Below are positions 45,146-57,679 of a stretch of DNA of 64,000 nucleotides, piece after piece. The DNA is from Prochilodus magdalenae (lineage: Eukaryota > Chordata > Actinopteri > Characiformes > Prochilodontidae). The stretch lies in contig JAMWET010003450.1 of the NCBI GenBank assembly GCA_024036415.1, positions 248,001-312,000 on the forward strand, written 5' to 3'. The position numbers and the translations under genes are program-made. The notes under the pieces are model-generated. The model made no database searches. It was not told the DNA's origin and saw only the letters and a program-made list of their open reading frames with translations. Numbering within the stretch: position 1 is the stretch's first letter; the number at the start of each line of letters is the position of its first letter.

Positions 45146-47674
45146 CTGAAAATAATACATCAAATACACATAAACATATAAACTATATAAACTCATGAAA
45201 GAAACTTATAAAGACTTTCAACTTAATAAGAGGAGATTCAGAAAATAAAGAGGATCAGTTATTATTCATATTACAGAGTCGGTGGGAATGTGTTTATTGA
45301 TTATGTAAATGTGATATTAGTGATGTACATTATATCTACATCAGAAACACTGAATCCTGATGTTAATCTTGTGTTTGGGAGGGTGGGGAGACAGATGCGA
45401 TGGAGTGGTATTTGGGGGCATTTGGGAGGATGGTGCAGATGTGATGGAGAGGTGAGTGTTGGGAGCAGGGTTAGGACGATGTTGAGAAAGATGAGATGGA
45501 GGAGTGGAGGGTCTTTTTTACCTTTGCGTGTGAGCATCTTTTCCCAGTCTGTATAAAGAGGAGAGAGAAGAGCTGGAGTCATTTAGAAGGAGCAGGTGTA
45601 AAACATGTTAGACAGCTATAAAGATGGTGTACTGATGGAGATGTGGATGAGAGGGCTATAAAGATGGTGTACTGATGGAGATGTGGATGAGAGGAAATGT
45701 ACCTGGACGTTCTGCTTCTGAATTTGATTCTTTGCTGCTTGTTGCTGAAGCTGATCAAAGGAAAATAATGTGTTAGTGTTTTTATCTTCACAGTGAGAAA
45801 TGATCTCTTGCTGAGAGTCTAAGCTAAAAACAAGTATAACGAGTGCTGTTCTAAGCATTATTGATGAAGAACATAGAATCCATGCACTGGGATGTTTTTC
45901 ACTTGAAGGAAAATCTAATAATTACAAAGTTATATATATATGTGTAAAGTGTCAAATATTAAGTTTGTCAGATATTTGTATATATGGGTGAATATAGGTT
46001 TTAAAGAGGCCTGTTTCTGGAATTGGCTGTGTTTCTGTGTTAAATGTTTCTACTGAAAGGAAAACAGACACCTACAAATATGTGCACGTTTACAGAATGA
46101 CTATGTGAGAACATTTTGAGAAGATATTGATAAGATATGTTTGATCATGAAATTGCATAATTATTTTTTTATAAATTGAAGTTTAATTAATTTTCTGCAA
46201 AGTTTACTGCACAGTTATACGTATCGAATGGACTAACAGGAATGCTCTAAAATTGGTTGGAATAAACAACCAGTTTTAGTTTTCAGTTCTCCAGCTTTGA
46301 TCCTTGTGTGTGTTTATCTCTTAAATCTCCTCACAGTGTGGGGTCAGTATAGGGTTTACATGTAAGTAACTGTCCTATCGTATATCTATTGTGTTGTACT
46401 GGAACAGTGGCAGGATTTATTTTATCAGTTTACTGAAGTCCTGAAACCTTTTACATACAAATATTATAAGTTCAGATTTTAATAAAAGTATTGACTCCAT
46501 CAAAATGACTAAGGCTGAGAAAAGTCTAAAAGCAGAAGCAGTGAGATCAGAGAGGAGGTGTAAAGGCAGTGGGATGAGAAGGGAGGTGTAAAGGCAGTGA
46601 GATCAGAAAGGAGGTGTAAAGGCAGTGGGATGAGAAAGGAGGTGTAAAGGCAGTGAGATCAGAAAGGAGGTGTATAGGCAGTGAAAGGGTTAAGAGTGTT
46701 ATCCAGGTCTACTCACCAACAAGGCAAACTCCTTCTTCTTCTAAAGGACCTTAAGAGAAAGAACATCATGTACATCTTGAGAAGAGTCTCCTCGTTTCTA
46801 TATTCTCTTATTAATAACTATAGCTGGATCTCTTAGTGCTCAGAAACACAGCATGTTCAGTCTTATGGTGTGGAGTGTCTGAAGATTAATGCTAAAGATG
46901 CAGCTTCCTCACAGCAGTAGACTGAGTCTTACCTGTCGATGGAGACTCCTTCTGGGAACGTTTTGGGAAAATACGGCCTGTAATCCAGAAAATTCCAAAC
47001 ATTAGAATGTGTCATGACAGTGTGATGCTTTAATAAGGACTTGATGATAACTAGAAGTGAGCAATATGGTCAAAATATAACACCACATTAACTGAAGAAG
47101 CTGCACTGTGATGCTTAGTTTCACTGAGGTTTGAGAAAAATAAAAACTAATGAATCAGCTTAAATAAACTACTATTATAAACTCTGAATTCAGTTATTAA
47201 CGGCACTAAATCCAGATAAACAGAAATAATTATGATCTCTTTGAAAGATGCACTTGGGATTCTTTATGAAGTTAGATTTCAATGACACAAAATATTACAG
47301 TAACAATAAACACCATCATATTTCCCAGCCCAACTGAACACTGAACACTTCCTACCTCTGATCCTGAAGATGACGACTGTCACTGCAACCAACATCAACA
47401 GAGCAATAACGAATAAGATGATGACGGCTCTGCACCCTGTTATAAACATAATTAATGTTTTGTATTAATGTGTATATGTATCTGAGAATTGTTTTTATGA
47501 CAACTGAAAAACAAGTGTTCTAGGACTCACCTGGTACAGTAGCAGGTTTGAGTGGCAGCACTCTTCCCTCCTTCATCTCCTGATCGGATAAACCCACAGA
47601 ACAGGAGATCCACTCTGACTCAGAGGGAGAGACAAGCAGCCAAGAGCTCACACTTACCAATCTATCAGAGTCTG

Positions 47675-47724
<50 letters not shown>

Positions 47725-50700
47725 AGTTAACTGTATAGCTATAACCACAAATATGAGTCCTTATAAATGTTTAATACAGTGTTAATGTGTTTATAGTGTT
47801 TACACACCTGTTCTATAGTGAGCAACACTGTTCGTGAGTTCTCGTCCTTCTTTGTCTCTCCAGGTGAGGGTTGTGTTTGGTGCCCATCCACCTGATGCAC
47901 AGGTAACATTTACCTGTTCTCCAGCTTCAGCCAATGAGAGGAGAGGAGAAGATCCAACCACTAAAGGATTGATTAGAACATTAATTATATTTATTCATTA
48001 TTGTATATGGATTAAAACATAAACAAATAAAATTAGCAGGTTATTTATTATTAAATGATTAATTTAACCACAACTTGAAATTGAGACAGCAGGAAACACT
48101 CTCACGTGTGTTTAAACTGGTGACAGAAACACGGTTAACCAGAACGTCCTGATGATTGTTTATGTTTATAAGTGTTGAGTCATGTCTTTACCTGGAAGGC
48201 TGAGGAACACACTCGCCTCTTCATGCCATTTAGAACTCTTAACATAGCACACATATTCTCCTCTGTCTGCTAGTGTGAAGTTCTCCAGCTTTAGAGAGAC
48301 ATTCCCTTTCTCCAGATCTCCAATCAGAGACACTCTGTTCCTGTAAAGAGGATCTCCAGTGTTCTCCTGGACCTGTAGTTCTTTGTACACCAGAATAAGG
48401 TTGTCTTTGTCTTTAGGACCGTACCAGCTGACCTCATAGCTCTTACAATCCAATGCAGGAGAAACTGTGCAAGGCAGGACCACTGAAGATCCCAACTGTC
48501 CTGATATAAAACCATCAGGAACGACTAAAGAGAATGTATCTGAAAGAATAAAGATAAATACATAAATTACACATTTAAAACTGAGGTAAACACTGAGATT
48601 TATTTAGCCTGATTTTACTAGTGTAACTTAATCTGTCTTTCCAAGCCATGTTTAACAACTCAAACTCCTCCCATTACTCCTCCCATTCCCAGAACAGAAA
48701 TAAACAAAGAACAACTGAAGAGATGATATGTCATGCCCTTTAGTAAAAAGAGCCAATCAGCTTCCTGGTTACACTGCAAGAGGAGAATGATGGGGCAAGC
48801 CCCTTGTTACCAGACTATGTCATCACATTAAGATTTCTGTTGGTACGTTAGTAGAAAAAGAAATAGACTACTGAGTTTTATTGCACATACTAGAATACAT
48901 AGCGGACTACTGTAGTAATAGACTACTAAGGGCAGCGGCCGGAGGGAAAGATCTGCGGTATCTCTCCTTTACACACTATGGGTGCAGCACCCGGGCACTA
49001 AAGGAGCTGCCCTATATATGAACTGATTTGCATTTCACTCCACATACATCAATGGAATGTCAAACCGACTAACCAAATGGCCAAATGGACATGTATACGG
49101 TTAAATTCTTATCAAGTTTCCATCTACACAGTACAAAAAACAGACCAAGCCAAAATGGCACTATGTTAAGCTTCATTTAACAAGAACCAAACAGACAGGT
49201 GCAGTCAGTTAGTCTGGAAAAATATTTCCCTTTGATTGTTTTGAATGGTGAAACCTTACAGAGCAGACTTCACTCTTCCACTCAACATAGACAGGAGAAA
49301 CATTGTCCAGCTGGTTTGTGTTTAATGTGAGACCTAATGTTCTTTATAGGGTTTCAGTCCGAACCTTTACTAAAATCCATTAGCATTTTGGACTCAGGAG
49401 TGTAGATACAAATCACAATAATGGCCAGGTGTAAAAGGGGTCCTAGGGTTCAGGATGACCTGGTCCTCACACTAATGAATTACCTGCATTTGCACAGCTG
49501 AGAAGATCAAACACCAGCAACAGAAGAATCATAACTGTAAATAGAAAACAGTAGTGAGTGTTCATCACAGATTAAGCTCAATGGACACTGGGATGTCTAA
49601 CTATTAGATGACCATGTGCAGAGATGGGAGGTCTATTTACTCAGTTCCATGTACTGTAGTAACATTAGGATGGAGTATATTTTCAGGCACATTTGAATCA
49701 TTAATATTTAGTTGCTAATTGTGTTAGTTTTTCATTTTCATGTTTAGTTTTATTGTGTCACACTGGTCAGATCATCTGTACTGCTTTTATTGGTCAGAGT
49801 GTATATTGTACAGTGTCTCTATGTATTGTGCATATGTGGAGTGGTTGTGTATATGGTGTATACTGTGTAGAGTGTATATTGTACGGTGTCTGTATGTATT
49901 GTGTATATGTGGAGTCGGTGTGTATATGGTGTATACTGTGTAGAGTGTATATTGTACGGTGTCTGTATGTATCGTGTACATGTGGAGTGGGTGTGTATAT
50001 GGTGTATACAGTATAGAGAGTATATTGTATGGTGTCTGTATGTATTGTGTATATGTGAAGTCGTTGTGTATATGGCGTATACTGTGTAAAGTGTATATTG
50101 TATGGTGTCTGTATGTATCGCGTATATGTGGAGTGGTTGTGTATATGGTGTATACTGTGTAGAGTGTATATTGTACGATGTCTGTATGTATTGTGTATGT
50201 ATATTACTCTAATGTAAAGTCTCAGGTGGCTTATTGCCTGTGACAAGATGAAATATAACACAATACCCCAATAAATTATTCTACTGCCAACTAATGTAGT
50301 TTAAAAAGACTACTAAGCAATAGATTTTTGAATCAATGCATTTCAGTTATTTTCCCATAATACTGCAAATATCATAACAGTATTTATGCTAATGAGTATT
50401 TATGTACATATGAGTACATAATGCTAATTAACGAAAGTGCCTCAATGTGATTTTCTGCACTGAATACACGAAAGAATACAAATAAACTGCTTAAAATACA
50501 TTTCAGGCCAAAACGAAATCAAAATAAAACAAGTTGTTAGTTAAAGAGTTAAAGAAATGTTTCTCTGCAAACTTATTTTTCTATAAAATATATATTACAA
50601 GAATTTCAAAAATGTAAGTAAGTAAACAATAAATAACCTATGTGTACTGTGAAGCAGCTTTTAGAGGTAGACGTCTGGTTCCATTCACCAGAACTGTACA

Positions 50701-51230
50701 TGATTTTCATTACGTTTTACATTGCTATGTTTCTCTAGAACGATTTCACACCAAGCCACTCTGTATAGCAGCAACTGCAGTTCATCATGTTGGCAAAGAT
50801 TAAGCCATTGTTGTTCATTGCTAAGCAGTTACAGTTTAGTAATCAATTAATTGTTAGAAAAAAATTACTACAATAAAATATTAAAAATAAATTAATGTAT
50901 AGACATGGAGTGATCTAAGAACATATCGTTGCTATCTAACACATTATCACCCCCACACCTGTGTACCACCACTGTTTTACTTATATATTTAAAGAGCTCC
51001 ATTCAAGAATTCATAACAGTAAAAGTATAAAAATGAGAAACACAAGAGTGAGATATGATGAGGTGTGGAGAGTCCAGTCTTCTATATCAGATACAGAGTT
51101 ACAGTAAAAGCTCAGTCTACCTTCATGTGGAGTCACTGAGGCGCAACTGAACGTGTAGAGGTTCAGGATGATCTGCAGATCCGCCGAGTCCACCGAGAGC
51201 TTATTATCAGCACTGATTCATACAGTACAG
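44628..51230 (-). CDS. Unit 3: compact butyrophilin-like gene
   Basis: The most compact and cleanest copy. Minus-strand exons 5' to 3': non-coding 51121 to about 51230; signal peptide 49484-49534; IgV 48192-48539; IgC a 47808-47960; IgC b 47531-47671; TM 47356-47436; linker 46933-46977, 46717-46749, 46011-46052 (GC donor) and 45703-45750; DWEK 45522-45548; SPRY 44628-45145. Joined in phase 1 they give a protein of about 490 residues. No disrupting insertion in an exon; a 73-bp minisatellite is in intron 1. Predicted type I membrane protein with IgV-IgC outside and SPRY inside, as in butyrophilins. Confidence 0.85.
45522..45750 (-). CDS. Unit 3 last linker exons (45703-45750) and DWEK exon (45522-45548)
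   Basis: 48-bp exon [15 protein letters not shown] and 27-bp exon DWEKMLTRK, both phase 1. Between them lie two stubs of the 40-bp minisatellite. Confidence 0.65.
46011..46052 (-). CDS. Unit 3 42-bp linker exon with GC donor
   Basis: [14 protein letters not shown] in phase 1; acceptor TTTCAG. The donor reads CAG-GCCTCT, a GC donor, as in the second unit 1 copy; the first unit 1 copy has GT. It may be spliced weakly or skipped; skipping keeps the frame. Confidence 0.4.
46535..46682. repeat. 28-bp minisatellite (about 5 copies)
   Basis: Largest array of the 28-bp unit in the window, 35 bp from the PLEEEG exon. Confidence 0.88.
46717..46977 (-). CDS. Unit 3 juxtamembrane exons (46933-46977 and 46717-46749)
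   Basis: 45-bp exon [15 protein letters not shown], then 33-bp exon [11 protein letters not shown]; standard splice sites; phase 1. Confidence 0.65.
47356..47436 (-). CDS. Unit 3 transmembrane exon
   Basis: 81 bp, [20 protein letters not shown] then VIFRIR; acceptor TATAACAG, donor GTAGGA. Confidence 0.82.
47531..47960 (-). CDS. Unit 3 IgC domain, two exons (47808-47960 and 47531-47671)
   Basis: Exon a: [28 protein letters not shown] and [12 protein letters not shown]. Exon b: [27 protein letters not shown] and the [10 protein letters not shown] stem. Both domain cysteines are present. A (GA)n repeat (47678-47721) fills the start of the intron between them, which is only 136 bp long. Confidence 0.85.
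47678..47721. repeat. (GA)n microsatellite
   Basis: About 20 GA units in the IgC intron of unit 3. Confidence 0.95.
48192..48539 (-). CDS. Unit 3 IgV exon
   Basis: 348 bp, [19 protein letters not shown] onward; [43 protein letters not shown] and GEYVC. Extra Cys at PALDCKS as in unit 2. Confidence 0.88.
49484..49534 (-). CDS. Unit 3 signal-peptide exon
   Basis: Start at 49530-49532 (plus cat). [16 protein letters not shown]; donor GTAATT. Confidence 0.87.
49797..50205. repeat. 73-bp minisatellite in unit 3 intron 1 (about 5.5 copies)
   Basis: Same unit as in units 1 and 2, uninterrupted here. Confidence 0.93.
50210..51120. other. Unit 3 intron 1, conserved segment
   Basis: No gene; close match to 36.6-37.55 and 61.65-62.54 kb. 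Confidence 0.6.
51121..51230 (-). other. Unit 3 non-coding first exon (5' end approximate)
   Basis: Donor GTAGAC after CACATGAAG; the MNQC-stop upstream ORF is kept. Confidence 0.55.
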
Positions 51231-51336
51231 TATCTCTCTGTTTAGAATGAGGAATGAGATGCGGAGCTTCTAAAACCAGCTCACCTGGACCTGGAAGAGG
51301 TGAGCGATGACATAGTTCAGATTCCAGTTCCGAGTT

Positions 51337-51348
51337 TAAACCGAAACT
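51337..51348. promoter_or_regulatory. ISRE-like motif upstream of unit 3
   Basis: TAAACCGAAACT, one fixed-position mismatch to GAAANNGAAACT, about 107 bp upstream of the first exon. Confidence 0.45.
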
Positions 51349-51499
51349 CACAGTGAGACACAGAACCACCTAGAACTAAAACCACCTACATCTAAATACG
51401 CTTATAGAAAAGACTTCTTTTCACTGAGGATGGAGGTGTGGAAACTGTAGTGGAGAAACTGACATTAACATTCTCAGTCAGCGGGAGGAGCTGCTCTTC

Positions 51500-53440
51500 T
51501 GTTAGTCATTAAATATCACTAATGCAGAAGCAACACCGTCACTGGAGGGACACTTTGTACCCTACCCACTTTGTGTCCTACCTTTTTCCTCAGTTAGAAT
51601 ATGCATTTTTGTTAATATATTGTGTTAAATCAGTAAAACAAACATCATTTTTATGGTTATGGTTTATAAGGGATAGATTATTTTTTAGACATAAATTCAT
51701 AATATATTTTAGCTGAAAATCTTTTCAATCTTTTAAATTTTATGTTGTGGTGCTTAGTTAGGGGCTATCCAACTTCCTGAATCACTGCTGCTCTACAAAC
51801 ATAGACGTGCATTGTGTATCTGTTGCACATTTACCTGGGCCACTCCAACCTGTTTAGACGCAGAGATGCTTGGTGACGGTGAATATGCTGCTGGTCTGGT
51901 TTAACTGTAGCACTGCGGTGTGTTTAAGAATTTGTCATTTGATATGAATATGGAACAGCTGTCATTTCTTTAGAAATGTCTTTGGAAAATGTGTACATTG
52001 ACTACATTTCTAGGTTGAAGAATTGTTTATTGTGGTTATTATTACTTCTCACTTCCAAACATGAGTTTTGCATTTGCATTTTAATGAGGCTATAGGCCAT
52101 TTGAGACAGATTGTTATTATGGGAACTGAGATTCTAGAAACAACTCCTATTTATGATGTAAATCATCAGAAAACTAGAAATGATATATCTAGACTTATTA
52201 TATGTTGTTGTGTTTAATGTGTAGATTGACTGTACATTTCCTTTGTGTGTTTTTATATTGAAGGATGTTTTTCCAGTAATGGTTTGAAATATCAGTGTCT
52301 GTCTTCCCATTTGGTACCGTCTTGAAGTTAAGACTAAATAGATAATGTGATTAAGGGCTAGCCTGCACGTACAGGCAGTGTGATGCAGAAAAAAGGGTAG
52401 GAACCTGAGTGCTATTCTGAAGAACCTTTATTCTGTAACCCATCATATACAATTTTCTCATTGCATTTCATTAATATATAATGACTAACAAGACCTCTAA
52501 TGATATTATAAAATATTTAGCTTGATACAAATGGCTTGCCTTAAAGCCTTGTAAAAAGTTACAGTATAACAATGCATCAGTCTCTTATCTAACCAGCATG
52601 ACACACACACCACCACTACATCAGTGTTACTGCAGTGCTAGGAATGATCCACCATCCACATAATACCTGCTCTGCGGTGGTCCTGTGAGGGTCCTGACCA
52701 TTGAAGAACAGCTGGACTACAGTCTGGAACTGTAGAACTACAGAGTGTCCTATATGCTCAGTGGAGCTGTGATTATTGGTGTTGTGAGTTTCTGGGATGG
52801 GCTAAAATTTTAGGTTTTTTTAGTCAATTTTAGTCAGTCTTTTTAACTGAGACTGACTAAAATTGAGATTTAAACTACTTAACTAAAATGACTTACCGTA
52901 TGTACTCATCAGTACTTCCATTCGTAAATGCCATTTTTCACACATTTCCATTTCATTACCCACTGTAGAAATTACATTTAAAATTTAATGTATGTAACTT
53001 GTCAACAGTTACTACTTGATTTTATATGGTTCCGAAATTATAACACTAAAGGCAAAACAGTAAAAATTGTCAGACTGGATGGAGGTAGATTCATAGATGG
53101 GATAAAACTGTGGCACCTTAATTTACCTTAATTTCAGGTAACTGAAAAGATATTTTATTGTTGAAAAATTAAATGCACTGTATTAGTTTTAGTTAAACAG
53201 TGCTGCACCAATTGATACAAACTTCTTTACAGTGAGTAATTTCTTCCAAGACAAGTGACAGTGGACAAATAGGTTACATGAAATGCAGTGAAATGCACCT
53301 GTGTTATTCAGGTGTACTCATCAGGTGTTAGTTTATTGTTCTAAATGACATTAAAATGAAATAATCATTAACACTATGTATCATCGTAGCTTCATTTTGT
53401 CTGTTTAAAACCATAGAGTAGGGATGCACCAAAATGCCCA
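51500..53440. other. Intergenic segment, no intact gene; empty LINE site
   Basis: Matches 18.37-18.92 and 21.74-22.47 kb. The LINE target (agactaaatagataatgtga, about 52332-52351) is uninterrupted here. 52590-52790 is the dispersed fish repeat also seen at 22.0 kb. Confidence 0.65.
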
Positions 53441-53445
53441 GCTAC

Positions 53446-53488
53446 CAAACAAGCAGCCAAGAGCTCATACCTACCAAACCTTCAGAGT

Positions 53489-53526
<38 letters not shown>
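53446..53526 (-). pseudogene. IgC exon b fragment with GA repeat
   Basis: About 40 bp (caagcagccaagagctcata to ccttcagagt) matches the 5' end of IgC exon b, followed by the same GA repeat (53488-53526) as in units 1 and 3. The rest of the exon is gone. Confidence 0.65.
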
Positions 53527-53528
<2 letters not shown>

Positions 53529-53798
53529 GAGAACGAGAGAACAAGAGCAAATGAAGAACATTCAAAAATTTGAATGGATATAAATGAACTGCTTATCATT
53601 TTAATGTTAAATGTGGTGTAAAAAATTGCTTTTATTAAAACAAGCATGCAGATCACTAGATATCTCATTAATGAACTCTCACCTTGAGATTTGATCAGTT
53701 GGAAATTATTGTTTCCAACTGTAAACTATGCCCTCTAATATCCTAATAATTAATGAATAACTTAAATAAATAATTATAACCATAATCCCCTTCATCTG

Positions 53799-54359
53799 TG
53801 TCACGCTTCCGGGTTTTTCCAGCTCCTCTGGACTCAACTTCCCAGAGGGCCTTGCACTATGATGTCACACCCACAGAGTTCTCTTTTGAGACTCCTTGAG
53901 TTCTCCTTAAAGTAGACCAACCAGCTCCATTCCAGGTCTCCAGAGTAGTAACAGCTGTAGCTCATTAGCCCTAGAATATGCCCTCTCAAACACCTTGTTG
54001 CAAAGTTTTACCAGACAGTAGTTTGTGATTCTGAGTGTTTCTCTACTTCATTTTTTTCCTCTTGTTTTTGACTTCCTCTTTTGCTTGTCCCATGTTATCT
54101 TTTCTCTGTTTGAGATCTCTCTCTGGCTCTCGACCTTTCATTCATTTGTTTATTCTCTTGCCTAGCCCTTCCAACTTATCTGCTTCGCTGCCTGTCTACT
54201 CTGGTGTTGATCTCTGCTTGTCTTTGATTTGATTTGATTTTGCCTTTTCCCTCCATGTTGGTTTGTCTATTGTTGCTGTGCTTGATTACTCGATTGTTTA
54301 ATATAACCAAATGGACTTTTAGCTTTGCCTGTGTTGGTTCTGGTTCTTTGTCCTTGACA
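53799..54359. mobile_element. Solo LTR, 561 bp
   Basis: Starts TGTCACG and ends CTTGACA, with 5-bp flanks ATCTG and ACCTG (one mismatch), as expected of an old target duplication. Inside is pyrimidine-rich LTR-like text. No paired LTR or internal region in the window. Confidence 0.7.
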
Positions 54360-55319
54360 ACCTGCTAGAACTTCAATCTCAAATGACTGCACTACTGTTG
54401 TGTTCTCCCTCTCCACTCCTGAATCCTGTAGGTCACTGTTACTGATGTCCAGCTATATCAGGGAGGATGGTTCTAGTTTTAAAACTGGTCTCAGAGTTTT
54501 ACAGGTTTTTTCTAAGACAAAAAAGCAAGTGTACAGTGGCAAAACACAACAGATTGTGCAGGTTCCATCTGAACTAGAAATCTGCAGTTTACATTTTGAT
54601 TTCACCACTCCTACAAAGAGCAGCTCCAATCATAGATCCTGCAGGTCATTGTTACTGAGGTCCAGCTCTTTCAGGAAGGATGTTTCCAGTTTCAAATCTG
54701 ATCCTAGATTTTCACAGTTCTTTTCCCCAAAATGATATGAAGTCAGTATGCATAGGGTCAATACAGTCAATTGACTTGGTAGTCCTAGCTGACCTGAGAA
54801 TTTCCCGTTTACAGTGTGAAGTCCTAGGTCTAGCGGAGAACAGCTCCACTCCTGAATCCTACAGGTAATTGATACTAGGGTTCATTTCTCTCCAGGATAA
54901 TGTTACAAGGTTCAAAACTACTCTCAGATTTCAATTTTTTCCAAGATTACACAAAGACAGTTTGCAGAATGGAACACAATAGATCAGGCAGTACAATCAG
55001 CTAAGTTTATAGTTCTTGCTGACCTCAGAATAACCAGTTTACATTACAAACTCCTCAAAAATGCATCAAAAAATGAGCTCCAAGTTTGAACTCATCAACA
55101 CAGCAGAAAGCAGCCCCACTCCTAAATCCCACATGTTATTAAGGTTGTGCATTGCAAAGCTAACTATGCTGTTATTTGATTAATAATCTTCTAGTTTTTT
55201 TGCTGTTTCATCACCACCTAAAATGCATGTCATGTTTCCCATAGAGAATGACTAGGATTGAAAAATGTGTTTTTATCTAACCTACTTCTGCTCGACCTAC
55301 AGACTCCATATCGGATACA

Positions 55320-55320
<1 letters not shown>

Positions 55321-55366
<46 letters not shown>
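55321..55366. repeat. (CT)n microsatellite
   Basis: About 22 CT units; counterpart of 41018-41070. Confidence 0.95.
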
Positions 55367-55368
<2 letters not shown>

Positions 55369-55443
55369 AAAGGCTCCACCTGGCGCAGCTTTGGCGAATT
55401 CTCATTCCCCTATGCAGTTTGAAATAGTGCTCATAGCCTAAAC

Positions 55444-55788
55444 GTGATTTCAAAGGGGTGCTGGGACACAGTCACTGGTGGGCTCGCACTCCAAGGTTGC
55501 CTGGCTTTAACAACCAGCCCAATGAACAAGCAACTGGACACTAAGTTTTCCAAATTCTCTAACCCTCGAACTGAAAGTCACAATGTTTACTCTAAAACAC
55601 AGCTGAAAATTACTACTGCCTTGCATAGAGTTGTCAAGCTGTCACCTGAGGAAGCATTTACCCCAAAGCCCTGGGAGAAAAACGCAGTGCCGTTTTCTTG
55701 CAATCTTTCTCTCATTTCTCTCGGTTTTGTTTTTGACATCTTTGTGCTAAATGGTTGTGTTCACCCTGTGCATAGTGACTTGAAATAA
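55444..55788 (+). other. Unrecognised 114-codon frame
   Basis: Open frame with mixed composition; part of it (EEAFTPK, AVPFSCN, FDIFV) also reads at 41.15-41.27 kb. No domain recognised and the start is not supported by splice or promoter signals; it could be part of an old transposon. Confidence 0.2.
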
Positions 55789-57679
55789 AATTGGGGAAAA
55801 TTGTGACTGAACTGTGAAAATCTAGCAAAGATTTTAAAAAAAATAGTAACATTATCCCTAAAGGAGATGCAGGATTTACATGTCTTTCATTCAAGATTAT
55901 AAAAAGGCAGTATATATGCCCCTTTCAAACAGAAGTTTGTGGTTCTAATTAATAAAATTGCACTGCATGATCTGTTGTGTTCTCCCTCTGCAGACCATCT
56001 TTGTGTAAACTTGATTAAAAAAAATTCTAGGACCAGTGAAAACAGCATGCAGGATTTAGCAGTAAAGCTCCACTCCTGAATCCTGCAGGTCAGTGTTACT
56101 GAGGTCTAGCTATATCAGGGAGGATGGTTCTAAGTTTTAAAAGTGGTCTCAAAGTTTTACAAGTCTTTTTTTCTCAGACACAAAAACAAGTGTACAGTGG
56201 GAAAACACAACAGATTATGCGGGTTCCAGATGAACTAGGAATCTGCAGTTTACATTTTGATTTCACCACTCCTACAAAGAGCAGCTTCAATCGTGGATCC
56301 TGCAGGTCATTGTTACTGAGGTCCAGCTTATCAGGAAGGATGTTTCCCGTTTCACAGTAAGCAGAGGGAGAACCCAACAAATTGTGGTGTAAAATCAACT
56401 GGATTTATAGTTCTTGCTTACCTAAGTGTCTCCAGTTTATAGTTTGAACTCATCAACGCAGCAGAAAACAGTCCCACCCCAGAAACCCGCATGTTATTAT
56501 GGTTGTGCATCGCAAAGCAATGTGCAACTATACTGTTATCTGATTTTATAATCTGCTCCTTATTTTTCTTCCGTTTTATCGCAGGAAAACTCATCCTACA
56601 GTTTGAGATATCAACTCTGTTCCAACTCCAGATTGTCTGGTATGACTGTGTGATGCATGTGTTGTTTCCCATAGAGAATGAATAGGATTAAAAAAGCGTG
56701 CTTATCTAACCTACTTCCACCCTAAATCTGACTCCATATAGGCTACACTGGCTTAGGGATGCAGCCCAGCGCAGGAATTCAGTGTTGGATTGACCTCCAC
56801 TTGTCCGCTTTTCTTTCTTTTTGCATCCCTCGTTTGTCCCATAGAGTCCCAGTCATTTTTGGACCCACCCGAAGCCATCTATTTCCTTTGGCTGAGAGGC
56901 ATCAATCTTTACATACTCACTATGGGCAGGTCCTCAAACACCATTCCACAGCCATACTGATCCTCACTCCACTTTTTGTCATTTATTTATCACTCGTTCC
57001 TCCCAAAATGTCCCAGTAATTTTTGACGCAAACCAAGACATAATGGTTCCATTTACCCGAGAGCCACCAAAGTTCACATACTCAGTAGGGGCAGGTCCCC
57101 AATCACTAATCCACAGTAATACTGACCCTTCCTCATTTACTCATCCCTTGTTCCGTATTAGCAAGCTTCGCAACCATCCCATCTTCTTATTATTTTTCTG
57201 CTATTTTTTGCCATGTCACTAGTCCCACTGTTTTCGAGATACTGACTCCGTTCCAACTCCAGTTTGTCCAGTATATTTGTGTGATGTGGGCTTGTATACA
57301 GCTTTTTGATCACTTTTCTAGTTGTTACTGAGGTTCGAGTCTTTCCAGGAGGATGTTACTAGGTATAAAAATGATCCCAGATTTTTTTTCAAGGTTTCAT
57401 AAAATACAATCTGCTGAGGTAGAGCTCAACAGAATGCACAGTAGTCAATTGAGTTTGAAGTTCTAGCTGACTCAAGAATCTTCAGATTACTAGCAAAGGT
57501 TTCAAAAAATAGTAACATTATCACTGAAAGAGATGCAGCATTCACATGTTTTTCATTCAGGATTATAAAAGGGCAGCCTGCTAAGAGAGAAATCCATTCC
57601 TGGATCTTGCAGGTCATTGTTACTGAGTTCCAGTTCTTTCAGAGAGGTTTCTAATCTGAATCTAGATTTTGTTTAATAT

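Noticed and set aside
51011..51193. Small protein [15 protein letters not shown]... encoded at the first exon (also 37.4, 62.4 and 14.4 kb)
   Set aside because: The frame has no ATG (it begins at GTG), lies upstream of the signal-peptide exon, and the conserved donor fits a non-coding exon.
54035..54232. Hydrophobic 65-codon frame as a membrane protein
   Set aside because: It lies inside the solo LTR at 53799-54359 and is made of pyrimidine-rich LTR text.
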